Of a DNA stretch of 64,000 nucleotides, positions 32,522 through 43,535 are shown piece after piece. The stretch's first letter is position 1. Each line of letters starts with the position of its first letter. The position numbers and the translations under genes are program-made. This stretch comes from Pantoea rwandensis (GTDB lineage: Bacteria > Pseudomonadota > Gammaproteobacteria > Enterobacterales > Enterobacteriaceae). The notes beneath the pieces are model-generated. The model made no database searches and was not told the DNA's origin. It saw only the letters and a program-made list of their open reading frames with translations. Where the stretch lies: NCBI RefSeq assembly GCF_002095475.1, contig NZ_MLFR01000007.1:62001-126000 (forward strand), in the 5' to 3' direction.

Positions 32522-33649
32522 TCAGGGCAGATGCGGCAGACGCAAATACTCTTCGCTCTGCATCTCCTGCAAACGCGACAAGCAGCGCTGATACTCAAAC
32601 TTCAGGCGCGTGCCCTGATAAATTTCAAACAGTGAGGTTTCAGCCGCCACCACCAGTTTAACGTGGCGTTCGTAGAACTCATCCACCAATGCCAGGAAGC
32701 GGCGTGCCTGATCTTCGGTCTTATAGATCATCACCGGCACATCGTACAGCAACACGCTGTGGAAGCGGCGCGATAATTCAATATAGTCATGCTGGCTACG
32801 GCCTGTTCCGCACAGCGTGAGGAAATCAATCGCCAGCACACCTTCATTCACACCCAGCGTGGGCATCTCACGATGGTTAATGTCCAACACTGGGGCATCT
32901 TCACGTGGCTTACCCGAGAGCGCGCGGAACATACGCTCCATTTCGGCATGCGTGGCCTCGTTGAGGGGAAAATTCCACAGATGCGCAGAGGTCAGAGTAC
33001 GGAGGCGATAATCAATACCCGCATCCACGTTCATCACATCACAATGGCGTTTAATCTGCTCAATGGCCGGCAAGAACCGCGGACGCTGCAAGCCGTTACG
33101 GTATAAGTCATCCGGCGGGATGTTGGACGTCGCCACCAGTGAGATACCTCGTGCGAACAGCGCCTCCATTAACGTGCCTAGCAGCATCGCGTCAGTGATA
33201 TCGGAAACAAAGAATTCATCGAAACAAAGAATATCGGTTTCCGCTTTAAAGCGATCGGCCACAATCAGCAACGGATCGCTGTGCCCCTGCAGCTGCGTCA
33301 ACTCTTCATGGACGCGCAGCATAAAACGGTGGAAATGCAGGCGCATTTTGCGGTCGCCAGGAATAGACTGAAAAAACAAATCCATCACCCAGGTTTTACC
33401 GCGCCCGACACCGCCCCACATGTAAAGGCCGCGCACCGGCGTCTCACTGCTGCTTTTCTCTTTGGTCATCAGCTTCGATAAACGGCCAAATAGCCCTTTT
33501 GCGGCAGGCTCTGACACTGGCTTACGCGCAATCAATCCTTGCTGGATATCATCTAAGCGGGTAATGGCTTCGCGTTGTACGTCATCCGGGCGAAACTCGC
33601 CCTGTGATAGCGCCTGCTCATAGCGGGCAAGCGGAGATGAGGTTTGCAT
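32522..33649 (-). CDS. zapE: Cell division ATPase ZapE
   Basis: A 375-residue AFG1-like P-loop ATPase that acts on the Z-ring under stress. Walker A is GGVGRGKT (in GLYMWGGVGRGKTWVMDLF) and Walker B ILCFDEFFVSD. I start at 33649 (MQTSSPLARYEQAL), matching E. coli; an open stretch of 12 codons precedes it. It is divergent from zapG. Confidence 0.96.
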   Translation of the reverse strand: MQTSSPLARYEQALSQGEFRPDDVQREAITRLDDIQQGLIARKPVSEPAAKGLFGRLSKLMTKEKSSSETPVRGLYMWGGVGRGKTWVMDLFFQSIPGDRKMRLHFHRFMLRVHEELTQLQGHSDPLLIVADRFKAETDILCFDEFFVSDITDAMLLGTLMEALFARGISLVATSNIPPDDLYRNGLQRPRFLPAIEQIKRHCDVMNVDAGIDYRLRTLTSAHLWNFPLNEATHAEMERMFRALSGKPREDAPVLDINHREMPTLGVNEGVLAIDFLTLCGTGRSQHDYIELSRRFHSVLLYDVPVMIYKTEDQARRFLALVDEFYERHVKLVVAAETSLFEIYQGTRLKFEYQRCLSRLQEMQSEEYLRLPHLP

Positions 33650-33834
33650 GGTTCTCTCAGAATCCCTGAAAAAAGTCCGATTCACGGGTCGGTTGGCGAA
33701 AATTAGGCCGCACTACAGTAAGCGATGCAGCCTGAGAGTTCCACTTCCATTAGATTATTGGGTATAGTGGCTGCTATTGAAGTGGAAACAGAAGCAATGC
33801 CCTACGAAGCAACGGAAATTACACGGGAGTCATT

Positions 33835-34239
33835 ATGACCTGGGAATACGGGCTGATTGGATTAGTCATTGGCATTATTGTCGGCGCGGTAGTGATGCGT
33901 TTTGGCAACAAGAAACTGCGTGAGCAGCGTAGCATGCAGTATGAACTGGAAAAATCGAAGGCTGAGCTGGCAGATTATCGCGAAGAGCTGACCAACCACT
34001 TTGCTCGCAGTGCAGAACTGCTGGACAACATGGCGCATGATTACCGCCAGCTGTATCAGCATATGGCGAAAGGATCGAATGACCTGCTGCCAAATCTGCC
34101 AGGCGAGAAAAATCCGTTTGCTTATCAACTGACGGAAGCCGAAGCGGATAACGATCAGGCACCGGTGCAAATCCCGCGTGATTACTCGGACGGTGCATCT
34201 GGTCTGCTGCGCGGTAGCGATCGCACGCCGCGTAAATAA
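33835..34239 (+). CDS. zapG: Z-ring/envelope protein ZapG (YhcB)
   Basis: A 134-residue DUF1043 protein with one N-terminal helix (YGLIGLVIGIIVGAVVMRF) and a coiled coil (residues about 30-65). In E. coli it links division and envelope synthesis. It is divergent from zapE and followed by a strong terminator and degQ, the usual order. Confidence 0.95.
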   Translation: MTWEYGLIGLVIGIIVGAVVMRFGNKKLREQRSMQYELEKSKAELADYREELTNHFARSAELLDNMAHDYRQLYQHMAKGSNDLLPNLPGEKNPFAYQLTEAEADNDQAPVQIPRDYSDGASGLLRGSDRTPRK

Positions 34240-34247
34240 TCCTTTTG

Positions 34248-34273
34248 GGGCACAGCTGAGCTGTGCCCTTTTT
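34248..34273 (+). terminator. Terminator after zapG
   Basis: A perfect 10-bp stem GGGCACAGCT/AGCTGTGCCC followed by five T, eight bases past the stop. Confidence 0.9.
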
Positions 34274-34341
34274 GTTTTCGAACCGTTACTCCAAACGACT
34301 GTCACACTTTTTATCCCCCTTTCGCAGCGAGAGCGTTGGCA

Positions 34342-35712
34342 ATGAAAAAACAAGCAAGACTGTTAAGCGCATTAGCCTTGAGCATTGGAATGAGTTTGGC
34401 CGCCGCGCCAGGCGCACTGGCTACGTTGCCCGCACAGGTTCAGGGACAAGCGCTGCCGAGTCTGGCACCGATGCTGGAAAAAGTGCTGCCCGCAGTGGTC
34501 AGCGTGCATGTAGAGGGCACCGACAGCGGTCAGCAAGCGCAGGATATTCCTGAGCCACTGAAACGCTTCTTCGGCCAGGCACCGGGACAATCCCAACCGC
34601 AGCCGTTTGAAGGTTTGGGCTCAGGCGTGATCATTGATGCCGCCAAAGGCTATGTACTCACTAATAATCATGTGGTGAATGGCGCTGACAAAATTAGCGT
34701 TCAGCTCAGTGATGGCAATGAATATGATGCCAAACTGATTGGTCACGATGAGCAAACCGATATCGCCCTGATTCAGGTAGAAGGGGCAAAAAACCTGACG
34801 CAGATAAAAATCGCCGATTCTGACTCACTCAAAGTCGGTGATTTTGCCGTTGCAATCGGCAACCCATTTGGTCTGGGCCAAACCGCAACGTCGGGGATTA
34901 TTTCGGCACTCGGCCGGAGCGGCTTAAATCTGGAAGGTCTGGAAAACTTTATTCAAACCGATGCAGCCATTAACCGCGGAAACTCCGGTGGTGCGTTAGT
35001 GAACCTGAACGGTGAGCTGATTGGCATTAACACCGCGATTCTGGCGTCTAGCGGTGGCAACATCGGTATCGGCTTTGCGATTCCTAGCAACATGGCCATC
35101 AATCTCGCACAGCAGCTGATTCAGTCTGGTGAAGTGAAACGCGGGCAGCTTGGCATCAAAGGCACGGAAATGACGGCCGACATTGCAAAAGCGTTCAATG
35201 TCGACGCGCAGCGCGGGGCCTTTGTTTCTGAAGTACTGCCTAACTCGGCAGCGCAGAAAGCGGGCATTAAAGCGGGTGATATCATCACCTCAATTAACGA
35301 CAAAGCGATCACCAGCTTTGCTGAGCTGCGCGTGAAAGTCGGCACCACACCGCCGGGTCAGCAGGTTAAAATTGGTCTGCTGCGTGAAGGTAAACCGGTT
35401 ACCGTCACCGTGACGCTGGAACAGAGCGCGCAGACCACTGCGAGTGCTCAGTTGATGTCACCGGCGTTGCAAGGTGCAACGCTGAGCGATGGCGCGGCTA
35501 AGAGCGGCGATAAAGGCGTGAAAGTCGATGCCATCGAAAAAGGCACCCCGGCTGAGCAAGCTGGCTTGCAGAAAGATGATGTGATTGTCGGTGTGAACCG
35601 CGATCGCGTAACCTCGCTGGCTGAAATGCGCAAAGCGTTGGAAAGTAAGCCGCCGGTGCTGGCACTGAATGTTATGCGAGGCGACGAGAGCATTTACCTG
35701 CTTATGCGATAA
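34342..35712 (+). CDS. degQ: Periplasmic serine endoprotease DegQ
   Basis: A 456-residue HtrA-family protease/chaperone. It has a signal peptide (to about ALA, residue 27), a protease domain with the triad in TNNHVVNG, DIALIQ and NRGNSGGALV, and two PDZ domains. I start at ATG 34342; a TTG two codons upstream is in frame but unlikely. It is followed by degS after about 86 bp. Confidence 0.96.
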   Translation: MKKQARLLSALALSIGMSLAAAPGALATLPAQVQGQALPSLAPMLEKVLPAVVSVHVEGTDSGQQAQDIPEPLKRFFGQAPGQSQPQPFEGLGSGVIIDAAKGYVLTNNHVVNGADKISVQLSDGNEYDAKLIGHDEQTDIALIQVEGAKNLTQIKIADSDSLKVGDFAVAIGNPFGLGQTATSGIISALGRSGLNLEGLENFIQTDAAINRGNSGGALVNLNGELIGINTAILASSGGNIGIGFAIPSNMAINLAQQLIQSGEVKRGQLGIKGTEMTADIAKAFNVDAQRGAFVSEVLPNSAAQKAGIKAGDIITSINDKAITSFAELRVKVGTTPPGQQVKIGLLREGKPVTVTVTLEQSAQTTASAQLMSPALQGATLSDGAAKSGDKGVKVDAIEKGTPAEQAGLQKDDVIVGVNRDRVTSLAEMRKALESKPPVLALNVMRGDESIYLLMR

Positions 35713-35798
35713 TCCTCGCAACTGGCGGACAAGCAGGTGTTTGTCCGCCTTTCTCATGTTATTCTGCCCTGCGATCCCACCTTTCCTGAAATAACACC

Positions 35799-36881
35799 AT
35801 GTTTCTTAAACTTTTGCGTTCTGTGGTGATGGGCTTGATCGTAGCGGGCTTGCTGCTTGTTGCGATCCCTGCGCTGCGTATGGGCAGTAACGTCACCTTT
35901 GATCATGATGACAGCGATAATGAGTCACCCGTGAGTTTCAATCAGGGGGTGCGTCGTGCTGTGCCTGCAGTCGTTAACGTTTATAACCGCAGCGCCCATG
36001 GCAACAACAATCGCGGCATCACCACGCTGGGCTCTGGCGTGATCATGAACGTGAAAGGCTACATCCTCACCAATAAGCATGTTATCAACAACGCCGATCA
36101 GATTATCGTCGCGTTGCAGGATGGTCGTTTCTTCGAAGCCACTTTAGTGGGTTCAGATGCCATGACAGATCTTGCCGTGCTAAAAATCAGTGCCACCAAC
36201 CTGCCCGTGATCCCTATCAACGCTAAACGCATCGCCCACATTGGTGATGTCGTGATGGCGATTGGCAACCCTTACAATCTGGGGCAAACCGTTACGCAGG
36301 GCATTATCAGCGCCACCGGACGTGTTGGCCTAAGTTCTTCGGGCAGGCAGAACTTCCTGCAAACCGATGCCTCCATCAATCAGGGCAACTCGGGTGGCGC
36401 ATTGATTAACTCGCTCGGTGAACTCATGGGCATCAACACCCTGACGTTTGATAAAAGCAATGATGGCGAAACGCCAGAAGGGATTGGCTTTGCGATTCCG
36501 ACCGCGCTGGCAACCAAAATCATGGATAAATTGATTCGTGATGGCCGGGTCATTCGTGGCTATATTGGCATTACCGGGCGTGAGTTGCCGCCACTGCATG
36601 GTCAGGGCAGTAATCTTGATCGCGTGCAGGGCATTATTGTTAGTGAGGTTGCATCTGGCGGCCCAGCTGACAAAGCGGGTATTCAGGCAAATGATGTACT
36701 GTTGCAGGTGAATGGTAAACCTGCGCTGTCGGCACAAGAAACTATGGACCAAGTGGCAGAAATACGCCCAGGTTCTGTGATTCAGGTACAGGTATTACGT
36801 AACGAACAGAAGATGATGTTGCCTGTCACTATCCAGGAATTCCCTGAAGCCCAAGCGGCAGCGCCGACGACATCACAGTAG
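35799..36881 (+). CDS. degS: Site-1 protease DegS
   Basis: A 360-residue inner-membrane-anchored HtrA protease that senses misfolded outer-membrane proteins and cuts RseA to release sigma-E. One N-terminal helix (VVMGLIVAGLLLVAIPAL), a protease domain with TNKHVINN, DLAVLK and NQGNSGGAL, and a single PDZ domain. In E. coli the next region is argR/mdh; here epmA follows in convergence. Confidence 0.97.
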   Translation: MFLKLLRSVVMGLIVAGLLLVAIPALRMGSNVTFDHDDSDNESPVSFNQGVRRAVPAVVNVYNRSAHGNNNRGITTLGSGVIMNVKGYILTNKHVINNADQIIVALQDGRFFEATLVGSDAMTDLAVLKISATNLPVIPINAKRIAHIGDVVMAIGNPYNLGQTVTQGIISATGRVGLSSSGRQNFLQTDASINQGNSGGALINSLGELMGINTLTFDKSNDGETPEGIGFAIPTALATKIMDKLIRDGRVIRGYIGITGRELPPLHGQGSNLDRVQGIIVSEVASGGPADKAGIQANDVLLQVNGKPALSAQETMDQVAEIRPGSVIQVQVLRNEQKMMLPVTIQEFPEAQAAAPTTSQ

Positions 36882-36891
36882 TCGATTAACG

Positions 36892-36930
36892 GATAGCGGC
36901 GCGATTCACGTCATAAATCGCGCCGCTATC
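36892..36930. repeat. Long palindromic hairpin between degS and epmA
   Basis: A perfect 15-bp inverted repeat (36892-36906 with 36916-36930; arm GATAGCGGCGCGATT) with a 9-base spacer and no clear T-run. It can act as a convergent terminator. Its AGCGGC...ATT core resembles the palindrome at 63053-63130, so it may be a member of a dispersed repeat family. Confidence 0.7.
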
Positions 36931-36950
36931 GACTGTTTCGACCGGAGCAA

Positions 36951-37928
36951 TCAGCTGCGATCCACCGGGAAGGCAATCACTTCACTCAATGCATCCGCTT
37001 TCAACGCCAGCATAATCAAACGATCAACCCCCAGCGCCACACCTGAACAGGCCGGCATGCCGTGTGACAGCGCATCCAGCAAATAGGTGTCAATCGGGTG
37101 CTGTGGCAAGCCACGAGCCGCACGGCGGCGATTATCCTGTTCAAAACGCTGGCGCTGTTCACGGCTATCAGTTAGCTCACGGAACCCATTCGCCAGCTCG
37201 ACACCTTTGTAATACACCTCAAAGCGCTCAGCAACGCGATGGTCCTCGGTGCTGATCTCCGCCAGCGCCGCCTGGCTTGCTGGGAAGTGATAAACGAAGC
37301 ACGGCTTATCGTTACCAATCTTCGGTTCTACACCCAGCATAAACAGCAGCTGCAGCAGCGTATCACGGTCTTCTTCACGATTAGCCAGTTCGCTTTCACC
37401 CAGTTTGGCGGCAGCCTCACGCAGCTGCGCTTTATCCGCTGACAAAGGGTCCAACTCCAGGTGACGAATAAACGCCTGCTGATACGACAATGACTCTGCA
37501 CTATCGCACTCCAGCACCTGTTGCATCAGGTCATCGACCTCATTCATCAGACGATACATGTCGTAATGTGGGCGGTACCACTCCAGCATGGTGAATTCAG
37601 GGTTATGGTGACGCCCTGCTTCTTCATTGCGGAAGCAACGACTCATTTGGTAGATCGGGCCACTGCCCGCCGCCAACAGGCGCTTCATATGGTATTCCGG
37701 GCTGGTCATTAACCATAGATCGCGTCCTTCTGAGGCACCAGGACCAACGAAGCGCGTCTGGAATGGCACCAGATGGATATCCGTGATGGTCGCCTGGCTC
37801 ATCGCCGGGGTATCGACCTCAAGCACGCCGCGATCGGCAAAGAAACGACGAATTTCCGCTAGAATAGCGGCGCGTTTCAACAAATTGGCAATGGGTGCGC
37901 TCGGCTGCCAGCTTGCCGTTTCGCTCAT
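36951..37928 (-). CDS. epmA: EF-P lysine ligase EpmA (GenX/PoxA)
   Basis: A 325-residue class II lysyl-tRNA synthetase-like enzyme without the anticodon-binding domain. It attaches (R)-beta-lysine to EF-P. Motif 2 is seen in [20 protein letters not shown] and motif 3 in [12 protein letters not shown]. It works with epmB and efp, which are 2 kb away. In E. coli frdABCD, ampC, blc and sugE lie between epmA and ecnB; here none is present. Confidence 0.97.
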   Translation of the reverse strand: MSETASWQPSAPIANLLKRAAILAEIRRFFADRGVLEVDTPAMSQATITDIHLVPFQTRFVGPGASEGRDLWLMTSPEYHMKRLLAAGSGPIYQMSRCFRNEEAGRHHNPEFTMLEWYRPHYDMYRLMNEVDDLMQQVLECDSAESLSYQQAFIRHLELDPLSADKAQLREAAAKLGESELANREEDRDTLLQLLFMLGVEPKIGNDKPCFVYHFPASQAALAEISTEDHRVAERFEVYYKGVELANGFRELTDSREQRQRFEQDNRRRAARGLPQHPIDTYLLDALSHGMPACSGVALGVDRLIMLALKADALSEVIAFPVDRS

Positions 37929-38058
37929 GTTGGTGACTCCGTATACAGATAAGGGGAAGAAGTCTACCCGTATTGGCTACGGCAAACAACGGCGCAACGG
38001 GATCGAGGGCGGTGTTGGTGATTTTTCAAATAGAGGTGCGGGGATCACAACAATAAAT

Positions 38059-38085
38059 CCGGTACGAAACCAGGTTTCGCACCGG
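38059..38085 (-). terminator. Hairpin after ecnB
   Basis: An imperfect stem of about 11 bp (CCGGTACGAAACC/GGTTTCGCACCGG) just past the ecnB stop, with ATTTATTG on the minus strand and TTTTTG on the plus strand. Confidence 0.6.
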
Positions 38086-38092
38086 TTTTTGA

Positions 38093-38227
38093 TCACTGTG
38101 CGCTGCGCTGAATCGCTTTGCCGCCCGCCTGAACGTCCTCGCCAACACCACGGGTGGTGTTGCAGGCGGTCAAAACAGAAGAAAGCACCAGTACAGAAAG
38201 AATCGCGACAATACTTTTCTTTAACAT
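38093..38227 (-). CDS. ecnB: Entericidin B lipoprotein
   Basis: A 44-residue lipoprotein. The signal sequence [20 protein letters not shown] leads into the lipobox L-T-A-C and the mature part [15 protein letters not shown], close to E. coli EcnB, a small membrane-active, stationary-phase toxin-like lipoprotein. I use ATG 38227, seven bases after AAGGA; an ATG two codons upstream is also in frame. It follows ecnA. Confidence 0.9.
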   Translation of the reverse strand: MLKKSIVAILSVLVLSSVLTACNTTRGVGEDVQAGGKAIQRSAQ

Positions 38228-38331
38228 AGCCATATCCTTGTTGGTTGCAGTAAAAGTACAGCCTTTCAAGCATAGACCTTCTACACAACCCTGCTGGCTA
38301 AGCCGCTGAGAAAAGGCGATGTCGTCGCAAT

Positions 38332-38466
38332 TTATTTGTCAGCTGCGCGTGAAATGGCACCGCCCAAATGGGAGACGTCTTCACCAAAGCCGTGAAAGGT
38401 GTTGCAGGCACTTAAAGCAGAAGAGACCAGCAACGCAAAAACAGCCAATTTCGCTATCTTTTTCAT
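38332..38466 (-). CDS. ecnA: Entericidin A lipoprotein
   Basis: A 44-residue lipoprotein with signal [20 protein letters not shown], cysteine at position 21, and mature part [20 protein letters not shown], close to EcnA, considered the antidote to EcnB. The order efp-ecnA-ecnB is as in E. coli. A terminator separates it from efp, so it should have its own promoter. Confidence 0.88.
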   Translation of the reverse strand: MKKIAKLAVFALLVSSALSACNTFHGFGEDVSHLGGAISRAADK

Positions 38467-38481
38467 TATTCTGAACTCAGA

Positions 38482-38508
38482 TAAAAAGGCGCATCGATTG
38501 ATGCGCCT
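38482..38508 (-). terminator. Terminator after efp
   Basis: A perfect 9-bp stem AGGCGCATC/GATGCGCCT with a T-run on the minus strand (complement of 38482-38486), about 11 bp past the efp stop. Confidence 0.85.
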
Positions 38509-38518
38509 GATTTGGCAA

Positions 38519-39085
38519 TTATTTTACGCGAGAAACGTATTCGCCAGAGCGGGTGTCAACTTTAACCACTTCGCCAATCTGCACGAACAGTGGCACTTTG
38601 ATCACTGCGCCAGTAGACAGGGTCGCTGGCTTGCCGCCGGTACCAGCAGTATCACCTTTAAGGCCTGGGTCAGTTTCGGTGACTTCAGCTTCGATAAAGT
38701 TCGGTGGCTGAACCGCGATGGCTTTGTCGTTCCACAGGGTAACGATACAGTCCGCGTTATCCTGCAGCCATTTCTGCACTTCGTCCAGCACTTTAGATTC
38801 GATCTGATACTGTTCGAAAGACTCTGGGTGCATGAAGTAGAAGAAGTCGCCGTCGTTATAAGAGTACTGCAGCGTCATATCACGAACGTCTGCGCCTTCG
38901 GCAGAGTCAGTTGATTTGAAAGTTTTTTCAACGCGAGAACCGGTCAGCAGGCGACGCATTTTAACACGCGCAAATGCCTGGCCTTTACCTGGTTTAACGA
39001 ACTCACTGGATTCGATGGCATAAGGTTCGCCTTCGAACATGATTTTAAGACCGGGACGGAAATCGTTGCTAGAATAAGTCGCCAT
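38519..39085 (-). CDS. efp: Translation elongation factor P
   Basis: A 188-residue EF-P that relieves stalling at polyproline runs. Lys34, the residue that EpmA and EpmB modify, is in KPGKGQAF. The three beta-barrel domains end in the conserved GEYVSRVK. It diverges from epmB, with epmA close by, so the whole modification set is present. Confidence 0.98.
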   Translation of the reverse strand: MATYSSNDFRPGLKIMFEGEPYAIESSEFVKPGKGQAFARVKMRRLLTGSRVEKTFKSTDSAEGADVRDMTLQYSYNDGDFFYFMHPESFEQYQIESKVLDEVQKWLQDNADCIVTLWNDKAIAVQPPNFIEAEVTETDPGLKGDTAGTGGKPATLSTGAVIKVPLFVQIGEVVKVDTRSGEYVSRVK

Positions 39086-39128
39086 GAAGGCCCTCTACGA
39101 AAATTGATACTGGTACTAAGCCAAAAAA

Positions 39129-40157
39129 ATGGCAAACATTGTAACCCTAAAAACCCCCATCAGAGAAGATTGGTTGCAGCAACTTGCTGATGTTGTCACC
39201 GAACCTGATGAATTACTGCGAATTTTAGCCCTTGAACAGCACGCTGAACTGGCTCAAGGAGCGGATGCACGGCGTCTTTTTGCCCTACGCGTGCCACGTT
39301 CTTTCATCGCGCGCATGGTAAAAGGTGATGCATCGGACCCACTTTTGCTGCAAGTGCTCACCAGCCGCCAGGAATTCACCGATGCACCGGGCTACAGCAC
39401 CGATCCGCTCGATGAACAGAGCAGCGTGGTGCCGGGCCTGCTGCATAAGTATAAAAACCGTGCGCTGCTGTTGGTGAAAGGCGGCTGCGCCGTCAACTGC
39501 CGTTACTGCTTCCGTCGCCATTTTCCTTATCAGGATAACCCAGGCAACAAACGCAGCTGGCAAGTCGCGATTGATTACATCGCAGAGCACCCGGAACTGG
39601 ATGAGATCATCCTCTCCGGTGGCGATCCGCTGATGGCTAAAGATCATGAGTTAGCGTGGCTGGTTAGTGCACTGGAAAAAATCCCACACCTGAAACGCCT
39701 GCGTATTCACAGCCGTTTGCCGGTGGTGATCCCGGCACGTATCACTGAAGGCTTATGCCAGATTCTGGCGGAGACGCGCCTGCAAGTGCTGATGGTGAGC
39801 CATATTAACCATGCCCAGGAGATCGACGATGAGCTGTGTTACGGCATGCAGATGCTCAAGCGTGCAGGCGTGACCTTACTCAATCAGAGCGTGCTGCTGC
39901 GGGGTATCAATGATGATGCTCAAGCGCTGGCCAACCTCAGCAATGCGCTTTTCGACGCGGGTATTCTGCCCTATTACCTGCATGTGCTGGATAAAGTGCA
40001 AGGTGCTGCGCATTTCTTTGTTCCCGACGAGGAAGCGCGGGCGCTGGTTCGCCAATTGTTGACCATGGTTTCAGGCTATATGGTGCCGAAATTGGCGCGC
40101 GAGATTGGCGGAGAGCCAAGCAAAACGCCGCTGGACTTGCAGCTGCGTCAGGAATAA
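39129..40157 (+). CDS. epmB: EF-P-(R)-beta-lysine synthesis protein EpmB (lysine 2,3-aminomutase)
   Basis: A 342-residue radical SAM, PLP-dependent aminomutase. The iron-sulfur motif CAVNCRYC starts at about residue 120, and the C-terminal part has the PLP-binding region. It makes (R)-beta-lysine for EF-P. It starts 43 bp from efp on the other strand and is followed by a strong terminator. Confidence 0.97.
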   Translation: MANIVTLKTPIREDWLQQLADVVTEPDELLRILALEQHAELAQGADARRLFALRVPRSFIARMVKGDASDPLLLQVLTSRQEFTDAPGYSTDPLDEQSSVVPGLLHKYKNRALLLVKGGCAVNCRYCFRRHFPYQDNPGNKRSWQVAIDYIAEHPELDEIILSGGDPLMAKDHELAWLVSALEKIPHLKRLRIHSRLPVVIPARITEGLCQILAETRLQVLMVSHINHAQEIDDELCYGMQMLKRAGVTLLNQSVLLRGINDDAQALANLSNALFDAGILPYYLHVLDKVQGAAHFFVPDEEARALVRQLLTMVSGYMVPKLAREIGGEPSKTPLDLQLRQE

Positions 40158-40182
40158 CCACCGCGCGAGAAATTGCGCCCAC

Positions 40183-40210
40183 AAAAAAAGCCGCATCAGC
40201 GGCTTTTTTT
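40183..40210. terminator. Bidirectional terminator between epmB and yjeI
   Basis: Stem GCCGC/GCGGC extended by seven A-T pairs on each side with an ATCA loop. It serves convergent genes. Confidence 0.88.
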
Positions 40211-40227
40211 ATATGCACTCAGCGCCA

Positions 40228-40575
40228 TTACGGGCACTTATACACCTGACCTGACATTTTGCTATCAAGCGGTGCGAAAGCCGACAGCAGATTCTGCGTT
40301 GGGCTGGTTGCACCGTAAATCACGTTGCCGCCCATGTCTGCCGCACGGTTACGCAGGTCGTTGGCTGCACCACGCAGCGAACTGCCTTCACCGCCTGATC
40401 CGCTCATCCAGTTGCTCTGTGAGCCAGTGACATTGCCCAGCAGCTGACATTGGCTTCCAGGCTGCTGGTCAACGAAGGTGACACGCTGTCCGCCAGAACT
40501 CAGTTGATTGGAGCTGCTGCAGCCCGCCAGCAGTAAAGTCCCTACCGCCAGTCCGAGCAAGAGGTTAATCCGCAT
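40228..40575 (-). CDS. yjeI: DUF4156 lipoprotein YjeI
   Basis: A 115-residue lipoprotein with signal MRINLLLGLAVGTLLLAGCS and lipobox L-A-G-C. The region RGAANDLRNRAADMGGNVIYG and the final GQVYKCP match E. coli YjeI. I start at 40575 because GGGGA lies five bases upstream; an ATG four codons earlier overlaps that site. Function unknown. Confidence 0.9.
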   Translation of the reverse strand: MRINLLLGLAVGTLLLAGCSSSNQLSSGGQRVTFVDQQPGSQCQLLGNVTGSQSNWMSGSGGEGSSLRGAANDLRNRAADMGGNVIYGATSPTQNLLSAFAPLDSKMSGQVYKCP

Positions 40576-40656
40576 TGTAATCCCCATTTATTATCATCAG
40601 TGTCGGGCGGCAGCGTAGCAGAAAAGCGCACTTTTTTTCTGAACATTCATTGCCAC

Positions 40657-40784
40657 CTACCCTAAATAGTTCCAGGTGCAGAAAGGCGGCAAGGGCATGA
40701 ATCCCCAGGAGCTTACTCCAGTAAGTGACTGGGGTGAATGAACGCAGCCAATGCATCTGCAGCTGGAAATATGACGGGTATAAC
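40657..40784. repeat. YPAL-like palindromic intergenic element
   Basis: About 128 bp with complementary ends (TACCCTAAATAGTTCCAGGTGCAG to CTGCAGCTGGAAATATGACGGGTA) and internal arms (TCCCCAGGAGCTTACT near 40702, AGTAAGTGACTGGGG near 40719). It resembles the mobile palindromic element common in Yersinia, Serratia and Pectobacterium intergenic regions. It lies between yjeI and groL. The name is from memory. Confidence 0.75.
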
Positions 40785-40836
40785 CCCGCAAAGCCGAAGT
40801 ATTGCGCTCATACTTATACCTTGTTCGCCACCAAAA

Positions 40837-40872
40837 GAAAAACCCCCGACCGTTTCCGATCGAGGGTTTTTC
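40837..40872 (-). terminator. Terminator after groL
   Basis: A stem of about 12 bp (AAAAACCCCCGA/TCGAGGGTTTTT) about 25 bp past the groL stop. Confidence 0.8.
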
Positions 40873-40898
40873 AAATGACTTAAGCAGTCAGGGGCAAA

Positions 40899-42561
<1,663 letters not shown>

Positions 42562-42594
42562 TTAAATTCGTTTCGTTCAGTGAATTACGCGTAA

Positions 42595-42888
42595 TTACGC
42601 TTCGACAATCGCCAGGATGTCGCTTTCAGAGATGATCAGCACTTCTTCGTTATCGATCTTTTCAGTTTTGGCACCGTAGCCTTCGCTGAAGATAACCAGA
42701 TCGCCAACTTTCACGTCCAGCGGCTTAACATCGCCGTTTTCCAGGATGCGGCCATTACCCACAGCCAGAACTTCACCGCGGGTTGATTTGCCAGCTGCAG
42801 AGCCGGTCAGAACGATACCGCCAGCAGATTTAGCTTCAACTTCTTTACGCTTGACGATAACGCGATCGTGCAACGGACGAATTTTCAT
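42595..42888 (-). CDS. groS: Co-chaperonin GroES
   Basis: A 97-residue heptameric lid of GroEL. The mobile loop ([21 protein letters not shown]) and the start [16 protein letters not shown] match the family; I use 42888 rather than the longer open frame. A sigma-32 type promoter lies about 90 bp upstream. groL follows after 45 bp. Confidence 0.97.
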   Translation of the reverse strand: MKIRPLHDRVIVKRKEVEAKSAGGIVLTGSAAGKSTRGEVLAVGNGRILENGDVKPLDVKVGDLVIFSEGYGAKTEKIDNEEVLIISESDILAIVEA

Positions 42889-42973
42889 TTGGTAGCTCTC
42901 CTTTGAGAAGTCCAATCATTCAGTTTTTTGGGTTGAACCGGACTGCATGGCTTCCGGCCTCGTGGAGAGAGAG

Positions 42974-43001
42974 ATAGGGTCAATAAATGGGCTTTCAAGG
43001 G
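42974..43001 (-). promoter_or_regulatory. Sigma-32 heat-shock promoter of groSL
   Basis: On the minus strand CCCTTGAAA (42993-43001), a 13-bp spacer and CCCTAT (42974-42979) match the heat-shock consensus CTTGAAA-N(11-15)-CCCCAT in five of six -10 positions. It is in the expected place before groS. Confidence 0.85.
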
Positions 43002-43082
43002 CAAAAAAATAAAAAATTTTCGTTTGTGTAACAGTTGGCGAAAAAGGCAGCAAAAAGGGCGACTCTCGCCGCCCTTCTTAGT

Positions 43083-43535
43083 TTAACTATCTTTATCGTG
43101 CCCAATTTTGTCTTGGTCTTTACGCTCGTATTCGCCATCCATGGTGAAGCCGCTGTCAGGACCTGCACCGGGTCCACGCCATACACGCAAGTGCGGCATT
43201 AATTTCAGCGTCAGATGCTTTTGTACCGGCGGTAACAGCAGCAGCAGGCCAAGGAAGTCAGTAAAGAACCCCGGCAACAACAGCAGGAATCCAGAGATGA
43301 TCAGCGAAACGCTTTTAGTCATCTCGGCTGCTGGACTTTCGTTACGCGCCAGCTTCTCCTGCATCAGGCGGAAGTTCTTCATACCCTGATTTTTCACCAG
43401 CGATACCCCGATACACGAGGTGAAGATCACCAGCAGCATGGTAAGCAGCACGCCCAAGGCATGCGCAACCTGAATGAAAATTGAGATCTCAATCCAGGCC
43501 AGAACAAAAAAAATGACGAACGGTATCCAGCGCAC
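43083..43535 (-). CDS. fxsA: FxsA membrane protein
   Basis: A 150-residue protein with three or four helices (VIFFVLAWIEISIFIQVAHALG; SLIISGFLLLLPGFFTDFLG) and a polar C-terminus. FxsA in E. coli counters F-plasmid exclusion of phage T7; its normal role is not known. It diverges from aspA and is read towards groS. Confidence 0.92.
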   Translation of the reverse strand: MRWIPFVIFFVLAWIEISIFIQVAHALGVLLTMLLVIFTSCIGVSLVKNQGMKNFRLMQEKLARNESPAAEMTKSVSLIISGFLLLLPGFFTDFLGLLLLLPPVQKHLTLKLMPHLRVWRGPGAGPDSGFTMDGEYERKDQDKIGHDKDS

